A DNA stretch of 64,000 nt from Brachypterus glaber. Its lineage: Eukaryota > Arthropoda > Insecta > Coleoptera > Kateretidae. Where the stretch lies: contig OY294051.1 of assembly GCA_958510825.1 (NCBI GenBank), forward strand, positions 33,520,998-33,584,997, written 5' to 3'. Numbering within the stretch: position 1 is the first letter of the stretch; each line of letters begins with the position of its first letter. The notes below the pieces were generated by a model. It made no database searches. It was given only the letters and a program-made list of their open reading frames with translations, and was not told the DNA's origin. Shown here in pieces: positions 1 through 12,200 of the stretch. The position numbers were made by a program, and so were the translations under genes.

Positions 1-511
1 TTCGTCCAACATAACCCCAAAATGCTATTATCAGCAAATTCGTCTCAGATCTGACTTCCAGCATCTGTCTATATTCAGCATCATACATTTTGCTTTGACA
101 ACCCGCGTGCAGTTTATATATGGGTTATTTCCCAAATAAGATAGGTTAATTTTAACTCGAGTTAAAATTATTATTATCAGATGTCATATATATAGAATCT
201 AGAATCATTTAGGACCTAGATATGAACCTTGGGGTCTTCTTCAATTTAAACTTGCTTCTAATTCGATTTATTTGTTATCTATTTATACTAATTGATATTG
301 TTTATTGATACAATGTATTACATCATACACTTTTCACAAAATTGCATTTAAAGATGGTTGAAGTTTTTACAAACAAAACATTAGATGAAGAAACCTTTAA
401 GTGGGCGGCTTTTCCTCTAAAAAAGTAATAGAGCAGTAAAAGTATTAGAATAAATTAAAGTTATGCTATGCTTTTTTTTAACAACTATTGACAACAATGT
501 TGTTATGATTT
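1..511. other. AT-rich sequence without a recognisable gene
   Basis: No coding or RNA gene is recognised. The one structured item is a perfect 24-bp palindrome at 147-170 centred on CTCGAG. Its function is unknown. Confidence 0.5.
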
Positions 512-514
512 AAA

Positions 515-575
<61 letters not shown>
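512..575. repeat. poly-A followed by (AT)n microsatellite
   Basis: A run of A leads into an uninterrupted AT dinucleotide tract of about 53 bases. It is a simple repeat, probably length-polymorphic. Confidence 0.95.
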
Positions 576-577
<2 letters not shown>

Positions 578-953
578 CTTAACAAAAGAATCTCCCATAT
601 GACCTACATGACATCTCTATCCCCGTTTAGAAAAAAGGGTTCCAGAATGACCGTGTTAATCCTGGGTAGGCCATGACACACGAATAGCTCACGTGACTAT
701 TGTAGTGTATATATGCATACCGCATTTCGATTGTTTATTGGGAAACACGTGTCCTGAAAATTACATCGATTTTCTTAGACAATTGACCGTGCTAAGGGGG
801 GCTAATTGTAATTTTAGAGGAAGTGGCTCGTAGAAACAACAATAAAAAGTATTTATAATTAAATATATGTATCCTTTTTTGGTTTGTTATAGGTTAAAGC
901 ATTAAATTAATAATTGAGCATATAAAAAATATTGTTACAAACTACAAAATTAT
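576..953. other. no feature recognised
   Basis: AT-rich sequence with no open frame, tRNA-like box or clear inverted repeat visible by eye. Confidence 0.4.
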
Positions 954-1012
954 GTAATACCCCAAGGTCCTGTACTGGGGCCGTTCTTATTTTTCTTTTT
1001 TATAAATGTTTA
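954..1012 (+). pseudogene. decayed non-LTR reverse transcriptase remnant (PQG motif)
   Basis: One frame reads VIPQGPVLGPFLFFFFINV followed by a stop. This resembles the conserved PQG-S-x-LGPLLF-x-x-x-IND block of LINE-type reverse transcriptases. The frame closes at once on both sides, so only a relic of this motif survives. Two similar relics lie at 2361 and 4450 on the same strand. The assignment rests on the motif alone. Confidence 0.45.
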
Positions 1013-1524
1013 GTTTTTACAAAATTATTTTAAATGATATATCTTCTGCACCATTAAAAACTTTTTCTGGAACTATGTAAACTGAACAGTACTGCTCAGT
1101 CGATATAGAGACTATACTTAGCTTGCTAATTTGATGTACATTATCGGATTAGTATGGATTTTCTATGCCTGTGCAAAATTCCTTTCACTGGATAAAAGAA
1201 CATATTTGGAGGAAAAAGTAATGCAAAGAAAATTTTCTATGAAATCCTGTCATAGGATCTCATATTAAAATACGTAGCAATTCATCATAATATGACGTCA
1301 TGTAGGTCAGTTAGTGTCAATAATCGACGTCAAAAATACGACTTTTGGTTTCCTGGTTACTTATAGTTACTACATGACAGAAAATTTTTTCATATTATTT
1401 TCTGTGTCATCTCTGTTCAGTTTAATTTTCTTTTTATTTTATGATAAGTGAACAAGTGAGTACCTACCTATTATTTTTATTTTTTAAGCATTATAATTAT
1501 ACTATCAAATTATAAAAAACACAT
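1013..1524. other. no gene recognised; contains a CRE-like octamer
   Basis: Unannotated AT-rich sequence. A perfect TGACGTCA octamer lies at 1293-1300, which is a CREB/ATF-type site by consensus. A chance match is quite possible. Confidence 0.35.
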
Positions 1525-2047
1525 TTTTCTATTTTGCGACTCATATAAGCTCATAATCACACGCATTTTGCGTGTTCTTATAGACCCATAAGAGGTCTCT
1601 ACTTTTTTTCTGTTAGGTTGGCAACATGCAAAAGCCTATCTCTTGACGTTTTGCGTGCAAATGTCAATGTCGATTTAAAGTTTAATTTTTTACAAAATTT
1701 TGTATTTGGGTTATCTTTTACCGTGTTAAAATTGTGGACTGGTTAATTGCAGTGAAACAAGAAGAGATGACTGCAAAATATATCAAAATATCATTTGTTC
1801 TTAGAATTTTAAACATAGTGTAAACTGTAATGCCAACCCAAAACAAAGATCCCTAAATCAGTAATCAATTTAAATGTAAGTTTTTTAAATTTTGGAGCAA
1901 AATAGAAAAAATTGTATAAAGCACTCGTTTCATAACACGTTTTTAGAGCACTAGTACTTTAGAAAACTCGCCGCAAGCGGCTCGTTTTCTAAACTTGTAC
2001 TCGTGCGCTAAAAACGTATGTTATGAAACTAGTACTTTAATATACTA
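1525..2047 (+). repeat. dispersed repeat R1, copy 1, with terminal hairpin
   Basis: This segment aligns end to end with 42915-43427 in the same orientation with moderate divergence. Shared blocks begin with TCTATTTTGCGACTC and end with ATGAAACTAGTACTTTAATA. The last hundred bases (1927-2029) form a long imperfect hairpin whose inner 57 bases (1954-2010) are inverted relative to the other copy. No ORF is present. It is probably a non-autonomous transposable element of unknown class. Confidence 0.8.
1927..2029. repeat. long hairpin at the end of repeat R1
   Basis: The arms start with GTTTCATAACA and end with TGTTATGAAAC. The stem continues through AGAAAAC/GTTTTCT to an apex around GCCGCAAGCGGC. 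The hairpin could form a cruciform in DNA or a stable stem in RNA. Confidence 0.8.
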
Positions 2048-2089
2048 TTTAATTATTCAGCTAACTAAGTTAAGAAAACTGTAGCATGG

Positions 2090-2345
2090 CATGGGAGATT
2101 TAGCTCAGTGGTCAATGGCATCGATATAGCCTGACACTGATCTAATGATCGTGAGTTCAAACCTCACTGGCGCCGATTGCCTTTTTCAGTTAATTAATAA
2201 TTGAAATTTGGCGAAGGCGTACTCCCTAGATATATTGGTTCGAAAGTCAATTAAAGCCGGTGGTTCCCTCTACTACTAGCCCACACAAGTCCTGGACTTA
2301 GGGGATGCTTAATTAAGTAGAATAGTACGAGGTTAAAAACAAACA
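2090..2345 (+). mobile_element. tRNA-derived SINE (family A), most complete copy
   Basis: The head has a tRNA-like A box (TAGCTCAGTGG) and a B box (GAGTTCAAACC), about 50 bases apart. A tRNA-unrelated body follows with the blocks TTTGGCGAAGGCG, AAAGCCGGTGGTT and CTTAGGGGATGCTTAATTAA. The body recurs at 52690-52945 (+) and in part at 5195-5275 (-). A single-locus tRNA gene is unlikely because the body repeats and the acceptor stem does not close. A clear target duplication was not found. Confidence 0.8.
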
Positions 2346-2360
2346 TAAACATACAATGTA

Positions 2361-2414
2361 AGTACCGCAAGGTTCAATAGTAGTGCCGATCTTATTTCTG
2401 ATTTTATTGATATT
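2361..2414 (+). pseudogene. decayed non-LTR reverse transcriptase remnant (PQG motif)
   Basis: One frame reads VPQGSIVVPILFLILLIF, similar to the LINE reverse transcriptase block around VPQGSILGPLLF. No other RT motif is visible in frame. It lies directly downstream of the SINE tail. Confidence 0.4.
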
Positions 2415-3750
2415 CAAATATATTCAGTTATCTTACCACATAGCTTTATTGTTCTTGAATATTTAAATGTTATCAAGTTATAAAATCTTATGTATATTTG
2501 ATGACTTTAATCCCTCAAGGATTATAACCTCAAAACGCTAATCTCTTGAACATCTCAATTTCAAATGACGCGAAAATAATCCGGATGTCAAGCCTATGAT
2601 TGTACAACCCCTGTTTTCTTTTAAAGTCTAAATGATCAGTTAAGGGTTTATATATTTTTTAAACACGTAAGGGATGAATTATAGAAGCATTTTTAAGGGC
2701 GATATCATTCTAAAATTGTTTGTCAAACGCACAGCTGGAATTAATCGGATTTATTACGAATTTGTATTGACATTCGTCACCTACAGGACAAAAAGTACAA
2801 CCCCCTACGCAGAAAATGTGTAGGGGTAGTTTTTTATGATTTCTAATATACCCTTTATGATTAACTTAATGGTCATAACCGAATACAAATGTTATTGGGG
2901 CGCGAGAAACATTTTTAATAAGCCTTTAACATTTAAAACATACACTTTTGCTTTACCGTTATTCTATTTGAGAAAGAGTTCATTTATTTTGCTTAATATT
3001 AATTTGCCCTTATGCCAGTTATTTCAACTAGTATCTAAAAATACTTTTTTTATATACACAGCATATTCTCTTGTTTCAAGGCTGGCATTTCTTGAATCAA
3101 AGTCTTTGAATGAATATCACGAGTTTTTAAATGAAGATCCGTAGAGAATAGGCTTTTTCTACTACTGCTTTAGAATTTAAGCAAATACACACACTTTTCA
3201 AACACAGAATGAATCCATTCTACCTCTAGATACGGTATGAATATTCCGTATCAAGTGTTAGAATGAGCACATGTAGTGCCATCTCTTGTTTATAAAAGTA
3301 AAGAAAACTGTAGCAAAATTAGCAAAAATATATTTATTTTACCGTGAATTATTGAATAATTTAATGCAATTTAAAGTTTTGCGTTAAAATTACATAATGT
3401 TTATTAGTTTTTCTTAATATCTGACCAGTTTTTTATCAATTTAGTTCAAAAAATTAAAATTGATCCATCTATTGTTAAATATTTAAATTTGATATCTGTC
3501 ACAACAATCTGACGTAACCTTCAATTTTTGCATCATAATTTGTAAATATGTGATAAAATTAAATAAAAATCTTTTTTAAGTACTGATTTGATAAAATTAT
3601 TAAATAACATTAATTGCTTTATTTAAAAATATGTGTTTTGTTGCATTTACAATGTCGAGTCACAAAAAACATTGTATTTAACCTTGTCCACAGTTTAAAG
3701 CCATACAGTGTTTCATATTTGCAGTCAAAGAAAAAGTATAGTCTACAACA
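2415..3750. other. AT-rich sequence without a recognised gene
   Basis: There are two small perfect stem-loops: CCCCTAC/GTAGGGG at 2802-2826 and GATACGG/CCGTATC at 3229-3252. The open frames here are short, AT-driven and lack any family motif, so none is called. Confidence 0.4.
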
Positions 3751-3751
3751 C

Positions 3752-3849
3752 GTATGGAATAGTCATTCCGCGCTCGCGGGACAGTCATACTCGCCTACCG
3801 GCTCGTATGGCAAATTTTCCGCTCGTGCGGAATATTGTCTATTCCATAC
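3752..3849. repeat. compound hairpin with CG-rich inner stems
   Basis: The outer arms are GTATGGAATAG and CTATTCCATAC, with inner ATTCCGC/GCGGAAT arms. The centre carries GCTCG/CGAGC-type words like those in the R1 hairpin. It stands out in base composition from its AT-rich surroundings. It may be a small foldback element or the end of one. Confidence 0.6.
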
Positions 3850-4449
3850 TAGTTATAGAATATACTATTTTACATATCAAAAGACACATGTCCTTGGTCC
3901 TTGGTTGATGAGCCACAATTTCCAGCTTAATTTTTAACAGGTTTAAAAATCACCTAAATATCTAGCTTAGCAGTTATTGTGCTTAATAACATCCTTTCAA
4001 AAGCTCTTAATACAAACAACTTAATAAAAAACGTAAGACAGAAGCAGAATAAATGTAATTATGACCTGTCAATTATTATATTTACATTTTTTTAACACGA
4101 ATTTGTACGTTACGAATTTCATGGGTGCCTTGTTTTTAGCGGAACCAAAACTTCACAGGTGGTTACTTATAAAGTAAAGCACCAGAGAAAGCTCTGGAAT
4201 ATCGGTAAGTCACACAGGGGGTTCGCCATAAGGTGCAATTCGACGAGAAATTTAAATTATAACGTTTTATTTAATTATCTGAAGGTATTCCGTGGGAATC
4301 TTCAGCAATGCATTACTCTTTGGTAAGGTTTGTGAATTTTTGACCCTTTTGGTCACTATCGGCAGAAACGCTTCCTGAGCAAAAATTATAATACAAATTA
4401 TGAAAAAACAACATACACCACAATGTGAAAAACAGTATTTCATAATTAA
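3850..4449. other. no gene recognised
   Basis: Mixed AT-rich sequence. A 63-residue minus-strand frame at 4267-4458 has no family signature and is not called. Confidence 0.35.
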
Positions 4450-4515
4450 GTGCCTCAAGGTTATATACTGGGACCACTTCTACTTTTAGTTTTTATAAAT
4501 GATGATGATATATGA
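4450..4515 (+). pseudogene. decayed non-LTR reverse transcriptase remnant (PQG motif)
   Basis: The reading frame gives VPQGYILGPLLLLVFINDD before a stop. This is the closest of the three local relics to the canonical LINE reverse transcriptase block, including the IND end. Upstream and downstream frames are broken. Confidence 0.55.
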
Positions 4516-5194
4516 AATTTGGAAGTCTTCTTCAATACATTTGATTATTTTTTCAACCCTTTGGCACAAGTATTAAATAATTTGAGCTTTGTGATTAAAA
4601 ATTAAAAAAATATAAAATATGTTATTATAATGTTACATTATAAAAATTTTTTTTTTGTTATTTTTTTTTTGTATAAGACAATAATATTATTTTGCAAAAG
4701 TCAGTTAAAACCGTGTAATTATTCATTTGACCGTTGACTCTATTAAATCAGTTATCAATAGGAAATCACAGAGGGTTTTGACCGGAAATCACCACCCCTC
4801 CCCCATACCGCTCAATGGGTCATTATATCGCGTATCTTTATCTATACCACCCTTTAACAGTCAATAAAAAGTGGGGTTAAAAATAATTTTCAGACTTTTA
4901 ACATGTTTAACCCTGTGTGCTCAAAGAACAGGTTTTTACGAGGGTTTATCTAAAAATTCGTAAACATAAACTAAAAAAAAAATACAATTTATTTTATTTA
5001 AGACAGTAGACTCAATTTTTTTATGAAATTAGACAAAATGACGAAAATAAGAAAAAAATAAAAATATTCGTGTTTAAAAGCTAAACTCCCAACCACCACA
5101 TTTTTTTTTAAATAAATAGATAATTTTAGTAATACGTAAATAATTTAGGGGCGGTACATGGTCATAGAAATACCTAAAAACTACTATTTTTTCT
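4516..5194. other. no gene recognised
   Basis: Very AT-rich, with poly-A and poly-T runs. No coding or repeat feature can be supported. Confidence 0.35.
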
Positions 5195-5275
5195 GTTAAG
5201 CATCCCCTAAGTTCAGGACTTTTGTGGGCTAGTAGTAGAGGGCAACACCGGCTTATACTGACTTTCGAACCAGTT
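5195..5275 (-). mobile_element. SINE family A, 3' body fragment
   Basis: The reverse complement matches the family A body blocks AAAGCCGGTG, CTACTACTAGCCCAC and CTTAGGGGATGCTTAA. The tRNA-like head is missing, as in a 5'-truncated insertion. Confidence 0.75.
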
Positions 5276-6164
5276 TTAATACCTAAAAGGTATTTAAATT
5301 TTGATTAAACCATGGTCCAACAGGGGCATAGCCCCCTAATTCTCCCACATGACCGAAACTGATATGATTACCATAATTATTTAATTTTAATATTTTATCC
5401 TGTGATATATTTGACAAAACTAAATTACAAAAATAAAAAAATATACACTATAACTAATCCATAACAAACAAAATTTAAAAGCAACCCCTCGTATAAAACA
5501 TATGCATGTATGACATCCCTTTCTAATAGTTAGAGGGTAGTAAAAAGAGCAAGGGAGACAACAAACCGTCAACTATGACCCACCAATAGGGTGACAGGAT
5601 CATATTGTAAGGTGAATTTTCGTGGTCTACTAGATTTTTATTGTTTAATATTAAATTTAGTTGATTTTTACTAACCTGTGGAATAACAAGTGTCTTATTG
5701 TGAATCTGTGACAATAAAGTTCATCAATTTTTATGTACGTTCAAAAAACTTTTTTATGTATTCGTCCTTAAAATTATATTTTCTGGACTAGTCATGTAAA
5801 GCTGTACTAAACCGATCAAGAAGTACGTTCTATCTGTAAAAAATAGTTAACTAGTTAACTAGTCTATTCCAGTAAGGAACTGCTAGTATTTATACCTTAA
5901 AAAACTTTCAAAATACTTGAATATTTCTCACTCAAATTTTTACGGTGCGATATTTCATGGTAAAAAAAAAGAAAACCCTAATCGGTTAAAAACAATCTTT
6001 GTGCTTAATATTTATACTATCAACAGTACTAATTTAATAATAAGCTTTTTTTTTCTAAAAGTCTATTTTTTTGTAATGTTCTTTTTTTATTTTGGAAAAT
6101 ATTATTTTTTTAACATTATTTTTTCACGGTATGTTTTTATTTTATTTGTTATTTTTTATTTCAG
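5276..6164. other. sequence upstream of the first visible hamlet exon
   Basis: Probably intronic. It ends in a pyrimidine-rich tract and TTATTTCAG acceptor. No earlier zinc-finger or PR-domain exon could be recognised here. Confidence 0.5.
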
Positions 6165-6267
6165 CTTCTCAGCATAGTGGTACTGTTGATGATCGAGAAG
6201 AAGAAGATGAAGATGAATCGGAGATAAGATGCGGTGTTTGTGACCAACCTTATGCCGATGTGGACAA
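6165..6267 (+). CDS. hamlet-like coding exon A
   Basis: The exon follows a TTATTTCAG acceptor and ends at an AA/GTAAGT donor, leaving a phase-2 codon. It encodes SQHSGTVDD, then an acidic run ([10 protein letters not shown]), then the CGVC half of the first visible zinc finger. An alternative acceptor AG eight bases downstream (6172) would keep most of this. The acidic run just before a finger cluster fits the family. Confidence 0.85.
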
Positions 6268-9200
6268 GTAAGTCTTTATTTCATTAAATTAAAATTTCTT
6301 TTTATTTAGAAATAACAGTGACTTTTTTTTAAATATTTTTGTTATTTTTTTTTGTTATTTTTTTTTTGTTATTTTTTTTTTGTTTTTTTTTTGTTTTGGA
6401 TTTTTTGAATGATTTTTTTTGTACACTATATAAAAAGTATCGTTTTGTTGGTAGCAGTATTTAACCTGTCACAAAAAAACAATTGATGAGTGTAAATATT
6501 GAACATATTCTCTGAAGACTAATTGTATATTTTATTTGTTGACATAAAAAATAGATATGTTCAAACAAATAAACAACAGTAGAATAAAATACAAAAATGG
6601 TTAATGTAAATATTTCGAGTTAATAAAATGGTCATACCTTATTAAATATTAAATCAAGTAACATGGTTTTATGAGGCATCACGATATCTATGTTAGTTAT
6701 GCCTGATTAGAATTACTGATAAAAAATTGTATGTTGTATCATAATTAAATAGTCCAAAGGGAAAAACACTGCTGCCAATAAAATATTTAAAAAAATATAT
6801 AAATAAATAAATCATATATTTTACAAAAATAATTTTTGCAATGGGTCCTCATTTTTTTTTCAAAAATTCCAACAAAAAATCTAGAAAATCTTACTAGTTT
6901 TGGACAACATTTCCGACATATTTCAGAAATTTCTATCACCTTATTGAAAGGCGCAAAAATCTTTTATCTTTTCATTTGGTTGGTCAAAAATCACGGTAAA
7001 GTAATTTAAAAATTTCGAAAGTCCCTATACAAATATTTTGTGGTGTTTACCCCTCGATCGATTTTTTTTATCGGACTAATATTAATCGATCTATCGCAAA
7101 AACGATGAAATGATTTTTACTCTATGTGACCCCTTTCACTCATCCAAATCCGATCCACAACTTCGGATAAGAAACCAATGGTTCGTCTTTGAAGTCTTCA
7201 GCTCAAAGCGTCTTCAAGCTTTAGCTGGTACAGAATTCCACGGATAGACCGACAGACAGACCGAAAAAGCATTTTTACACTTGCTATTTTTTAAAGTCCT
7301 CTCTGAAAAGTACAAAATAGCTAAAGGGTGGGGGGGGGGTTGTGCCCCCGGGTCCCGACGCTACGCACCTGGACAAATAATTCTTTTTGTTTTTAACAGT
7401 ATGATAAATTATATGGTATATACATACATATGTTAAATCAATTACTGAAGAACTTAACATCATTATCGTTGGTTGATAAAACAAAATTACCAAAACATTG
7501 TTGGGTGTTTCAGACTTCAAACAGATTAATTTCATACATGAACAAAAAATATATATGATTCTATGTGAAACCATCAGGTGTCATATTATTAATTCATGGA
7601 GGTTTCATGTTAAAACTTAATAATATATTAATTGATAAAATTAATATGGATGTAGACAGCAATAGTGATGATGCTATACAGAATTTTTGTATGAAATATG
7701 TTTAAAAAATAGATTGATATAAACATACCTTTTAAAGAAGCTACAGCTCTTTAAATGGATATCATCTAGAAGTTGTACGTCTTATAGAAGCAAATTTGGT
7801 GCCTGTTAAGAAAAATTGACTATCCCGGTTTATATACAGAGCGGTCCAAAAGTCACCCCTCCCCTTCTTAACTTTTGCACGAGTTGAGATATCGACTTCA
7901 AATTTAGAACTCTTAAATAAGACAACTTAAACTATCTTCTAGAATATATTTGATACTTTTAGCTCTTAAAATGTGGGCAGGGAGACAGGGGGGACATTTT
8001 TTTAAACGGAAAGAGGGGTCCTCTGATACATCATTTTAAAGCTTGTAAAATTCTCCATTTAACTGTATATTTTTTATTTTTTTTTAAACATTTTTTTTGG
8101 GCTTTAAAATAGGGTTGAAAATGGGTATTTTTGTCAAAATTTTAAACAATTTTTTTAAAATGACTAATTTCATGATGAAAAAACGTAAATTATACTTTTA
8201 AACTAATTTTAATTGACATAAATATAAAACAAAAAAAAAACTTAAAAAATCGCATTTTTTAGCACAAAAAATTGAAAAATCAAAACCCATTGAAGTTTTT
8301 TTTTATTATTAAAATATTAAAAAAACACATTTTTTATGACTTACTAATCATTTAAACGTTGAAATACACAATAAAATATTTTTTTGGAATTTTTTTCCGT
8401 TTTTTTTTTTCCTTTTTGTTCTAAATTCTTCAATGAAAAATATTAAAAAATAAAAAAAAAACATATTTTTATGTATTCCAATCATTTAAAGTTGAAATAC
8501 ACAATAAAATAATTTTGGTAACTTTTTTCCCGTTTGGTAGCATAGTGCGGCTGCAGACAAAAATCCAGACGTGTAGGGGTTAAACTTAGTCCAGATTCGT
8601 TTCAGCGGGCGAAAATATATAGGAATATCATGGTCCTATCCATGTTGCAGACCACTTTTATTTTTTTGTGGGCCTGTATAAGCCATATTACGTGTCCATG
8701 TCCGTGTTGAAATACCCTGTAGCTCAAATTTATACAAGTAGTGTTTGATTGAAAATTAGTAAGTGATAGTTTGCGTGTTGAGCAGATATACGTTTAAAAA
8801 AGCAATTTTAAAGAAGCACGGAGTCGTCTTACAATTAAAATTAAAACATTAAATCACATGTATTACTTTGTAGCTTTAAAAGCAATCAAACCTAATTGCA
8901 AATTTTGTATCAAGTAAATTTTTTAAAGAAGTTAACTTTTCAGTTTTATTACAAGTTTATTATTAAAATTTTCATAGAACTGAAACATTAAATCACGGGT
9001 ATTACTTTCTATCTTTAAAAGTAATTAAAGCTAATTGCAGATTTTGTATAAAAACAAAAAAAAAAGGTTGGACTTTTCAGTTTTATTACTTGCGTTAGTA
9101 AAAAAATTCGAAATATTTTTATTGTTTTTTTTTAAGTTTCTATTTATATCTAAAAAGTTTAATTTCCGTCAAAAAAAAATTGTCTGTCGGTCTCAAGAAC

Positions 9201-12200
9201 GCTTCGGGCTAAAGACTTCAAATTTGGGCCATACTTTGATTATCCAAAGTTCTAGGCTAAGATTGTTTTTGGTAAAAATCGGGTTGGGGTAAGGGGGTAA
9301 AATGGGAAGTTTTGATTCATTTAGTTTTTGATTTTAATGAACCTTGGCCTATAGGGGAATGTATTATTTTTTTGGCAGCAGTTTTTTAATTTTCATAGAT
9401 TTGAAAGAGATTTTTTTTCACGAGACCTTATCTGTGGTGACAGAACTGCCAGAATATCCCGGATCTCTAGACCAAGCTTTTTATAAAAATGGAGTTCCTG
9501 ATAAACAGTAGTCGGCGAATTTTCAGTACTCGCATTGGCGCCGCGTCGACTCTAGCGTTGACGCGAGGTTTTAAATATTTACATTTTTATTTATTTTTAT
9601 CTTGATTTTTTTTGATGATTCTTTTTAAACGAGTATGGTGGGTATATAGTTAATATGTATAGTCAACATTATTGTGTGTAACAAATTAGTTGTCTAACTT
9701 TTCGATTTAGTGACCTTTATAAAAATTTCCCTCATAATTCGGCAAATTTATTTCGTAAGCCTATGTTTCCGTGTTTATTTTAGACGTTGATGAGTCATAA
9801 CTGAGTTTACACCGACTACTGCTGATAAATAAGAAAATAGAAAGAAAAAAAATGCCCCTGAACAACACAAAAATTATAGAGCCCTATCGACCAAAAGCTA
9901 GTATTTTTTGTCATTAACACTTTATATCTGGCATTATTTTTCGTTTTTTTCTGCATTTTTAAAATTATTCTAACCTAACTTTTTCCTTATTTTTCAGACT
10001 AGATGAACATCTGATATCTAAACACAGTTATGGTAAAGACCTATATCGTTGCGACCTATGCTCAAAATCGTACTCCCATAAGCCCTGTCTCATCAAGCAT
10101 CGAGCAGTAGTCCATGGTGAACATAGAAAGTATCACTGCGAAAATTGTCCAAAAATCTTCACAGATCCAAGCAACTTGACCAGACATATAAGAATTAACC
10201 ATATTGGCGCCAGATCTCACGCTTGTCCTGAATGCGGGAAAACCTTTGGGACATCTTCAGGTCTGAAGCAACATACCCATATTCATTCCAGTGTTAAGCC
10301 GTTTCAGTGTGAAGTTTGCTTTAAGGTGAGTTATTTTATAAAAAACATTAATACATTTTTTGTTTATGGGTGGAAAGTTTCCACACAAATACATGTTATT
10401 AAAATCTTTTTTTTTGCATTTTCGGCTTTAGAATGTCATGAAATGTCGAGAATATGTGAAAAAAGCGGGTGTTAAAAAAATGTCTGTCTGTATGTAAACT
10501 TTATAACTTTTTAACGGAGTGTCCGATTAAAAAAAATCTTTCACCAAACGATTAAAGACCTTTTCTATTTGCGTCACATCAAATATGGTTAACATTAGCG
10601 TAGGGCAAGGGGAGGGGGGGAATTGAAAAACTATATTTTTAGCGATATCTCACTTATTGTTAATAGTAGAACATTTCTTGTATACGTGAAAATGTTTAAT
10701 TCCCATAAAAACATATGTAACCATTTTTATCGTAGGACTATTAGTTTACGAGATATAGGTATTTTAATAAATTTTGATATATTTTTACATTTTTAATTAG
10801 ATGTCAAATTTTGACGGTAGTAAAATTTCAATCATAGGTAAAATTAGTTTTAGTTAACTTTTCTTTCAATATATTTTTGATAATGGTTCGCCCAGAAAAA
10901 CTATCCGATCAAGCTACAAAGAAAAAATAAAAGGAAATTGTTTAAAAATAGTAGAAAAGTGCAGTCAATTTGATATCTTTTTTTATAAACCTCCTCATTT
11001 TTTCACCCGTCTAGAAAAGTTACCCATTTCACATATTTTTTCTTAAAATTTCTGGAAAAACAGCATTTTCTCCCAATTTTGAATAAAAACTGAATTATCT
11101 ATTAAATACAAATAAACTAAGTGTTATGTAAGTTGTTGAATTGTTTTTTATTTCCCACAATTTAACTTATTTTGTAACTAAATATTTCAATTGATGAAAA
11201 ATATATTAGATTTTAGGTACTGTTATTTCAGTTATGTAACAAAAGAATACAGAAAAATGCTCAATACATAAGTGTATGCTAATTTGATGATATAGTACCA
11301 ACTTAAGATGTACACCAATATCGCAATTCTAAAAATATGGGAAAAATTATTTATACAATAGCACTATGGATATTTTAAAATCTGATTTTTCTCTAATTTT
11401 TTCTCGTTCAATAACAACAGAATTATACGTACCTATTTCTAAAATCTCTGGACACTTAAACACAAGTATAAAAAGTTAGCTTAAGATGTTATTAATGACT
11501 TAGGGTCCCTTATTTATTATTATTATTTATTATTTGTATTGTTATTTATTAAACTACTATATGAAACCACATGAAAACAAATAAACTTTGATTGGATTAC
11601 ATGTTTCTTGAAATTCACTGCTGTATTTATTTATTTTTATCTAATTTCACATAAAAAAAAACATTTTTTTTGTCTGTTCCACCACTATTTAATCTAGTTA
11701 TCAACAAACGCTTTCGATCTGTCCAGAAAAATTAGTAATCACGATAACTCGAGACCGCTTTGGGCTGATGACTTCAAATATGAAACATATGTAGATTTTT
11801 TACTCAAGTTTACAAATGGGACTGTTTTTGGTAACTATTGGTTGGGGTGAGGGGTCAAAGGAGACAAATATATTTTTTTGGTTTGTTTATTTTAATTTGC
11901 TAATTTGTCGGCTTTTAAAAGCAAGTGAATTTTGAGGAAGATAAATGAAGATTTTTGATATACTGGGAACCTTTTTGTTTAACTAAAAATTATTAACATA
12001 CGACAGATCCGTGTATTGTTATTTTTTAAAACTACATGTCAGGTCTTATAACACTCTTAGGGAAAGTTGGTTCTATAGTCGATAAAATCTTTTTAATAAT
12101 TGCCATTTAATCATAATGTAGAATGATATTAATTATTATTAAGTAATATCTAGGAGTTTGTCAAAATAAAACAATTTACAAACAAGTAGCTAATTATCGG

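Larger units (their letters stand above)
6268..9997 (+). other. hamlet-like intron (3.7 kb) filled with repeats
   Basis: A GT-AG intron of phase 2. It contains poly-T tracts near 6330-6410, a (GTCY)n-marked repeat around 7005-7350, a foldback-family arm at 7837-8350, short tandem duplications at 8323-8537 and 8844-9089, and another (GTCY)n repeat at 9160-9310. No additional coding exon is apparent. Confidence 0.8.

Noticed and set aside
2095..2175. A functional tRNA gene
   Set aside because: A and B boxes are present, but the acceptor stem does not close and the downstream body is repeated elsewhere, so it is a SINE head.
1..6164. Upstream PR-domain exon of the hamlet-like gene
   Set aside because: I searched the + strand for conserved blocks next to splice sites and recognised none. 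A diverged small exon could still have been missed.
10176..10475. 99-residue frame as a separate gene
   Set aside because: Its first part is exon B of the hamlet-like gene. The rest runs past the GTGAG donor into the intron.
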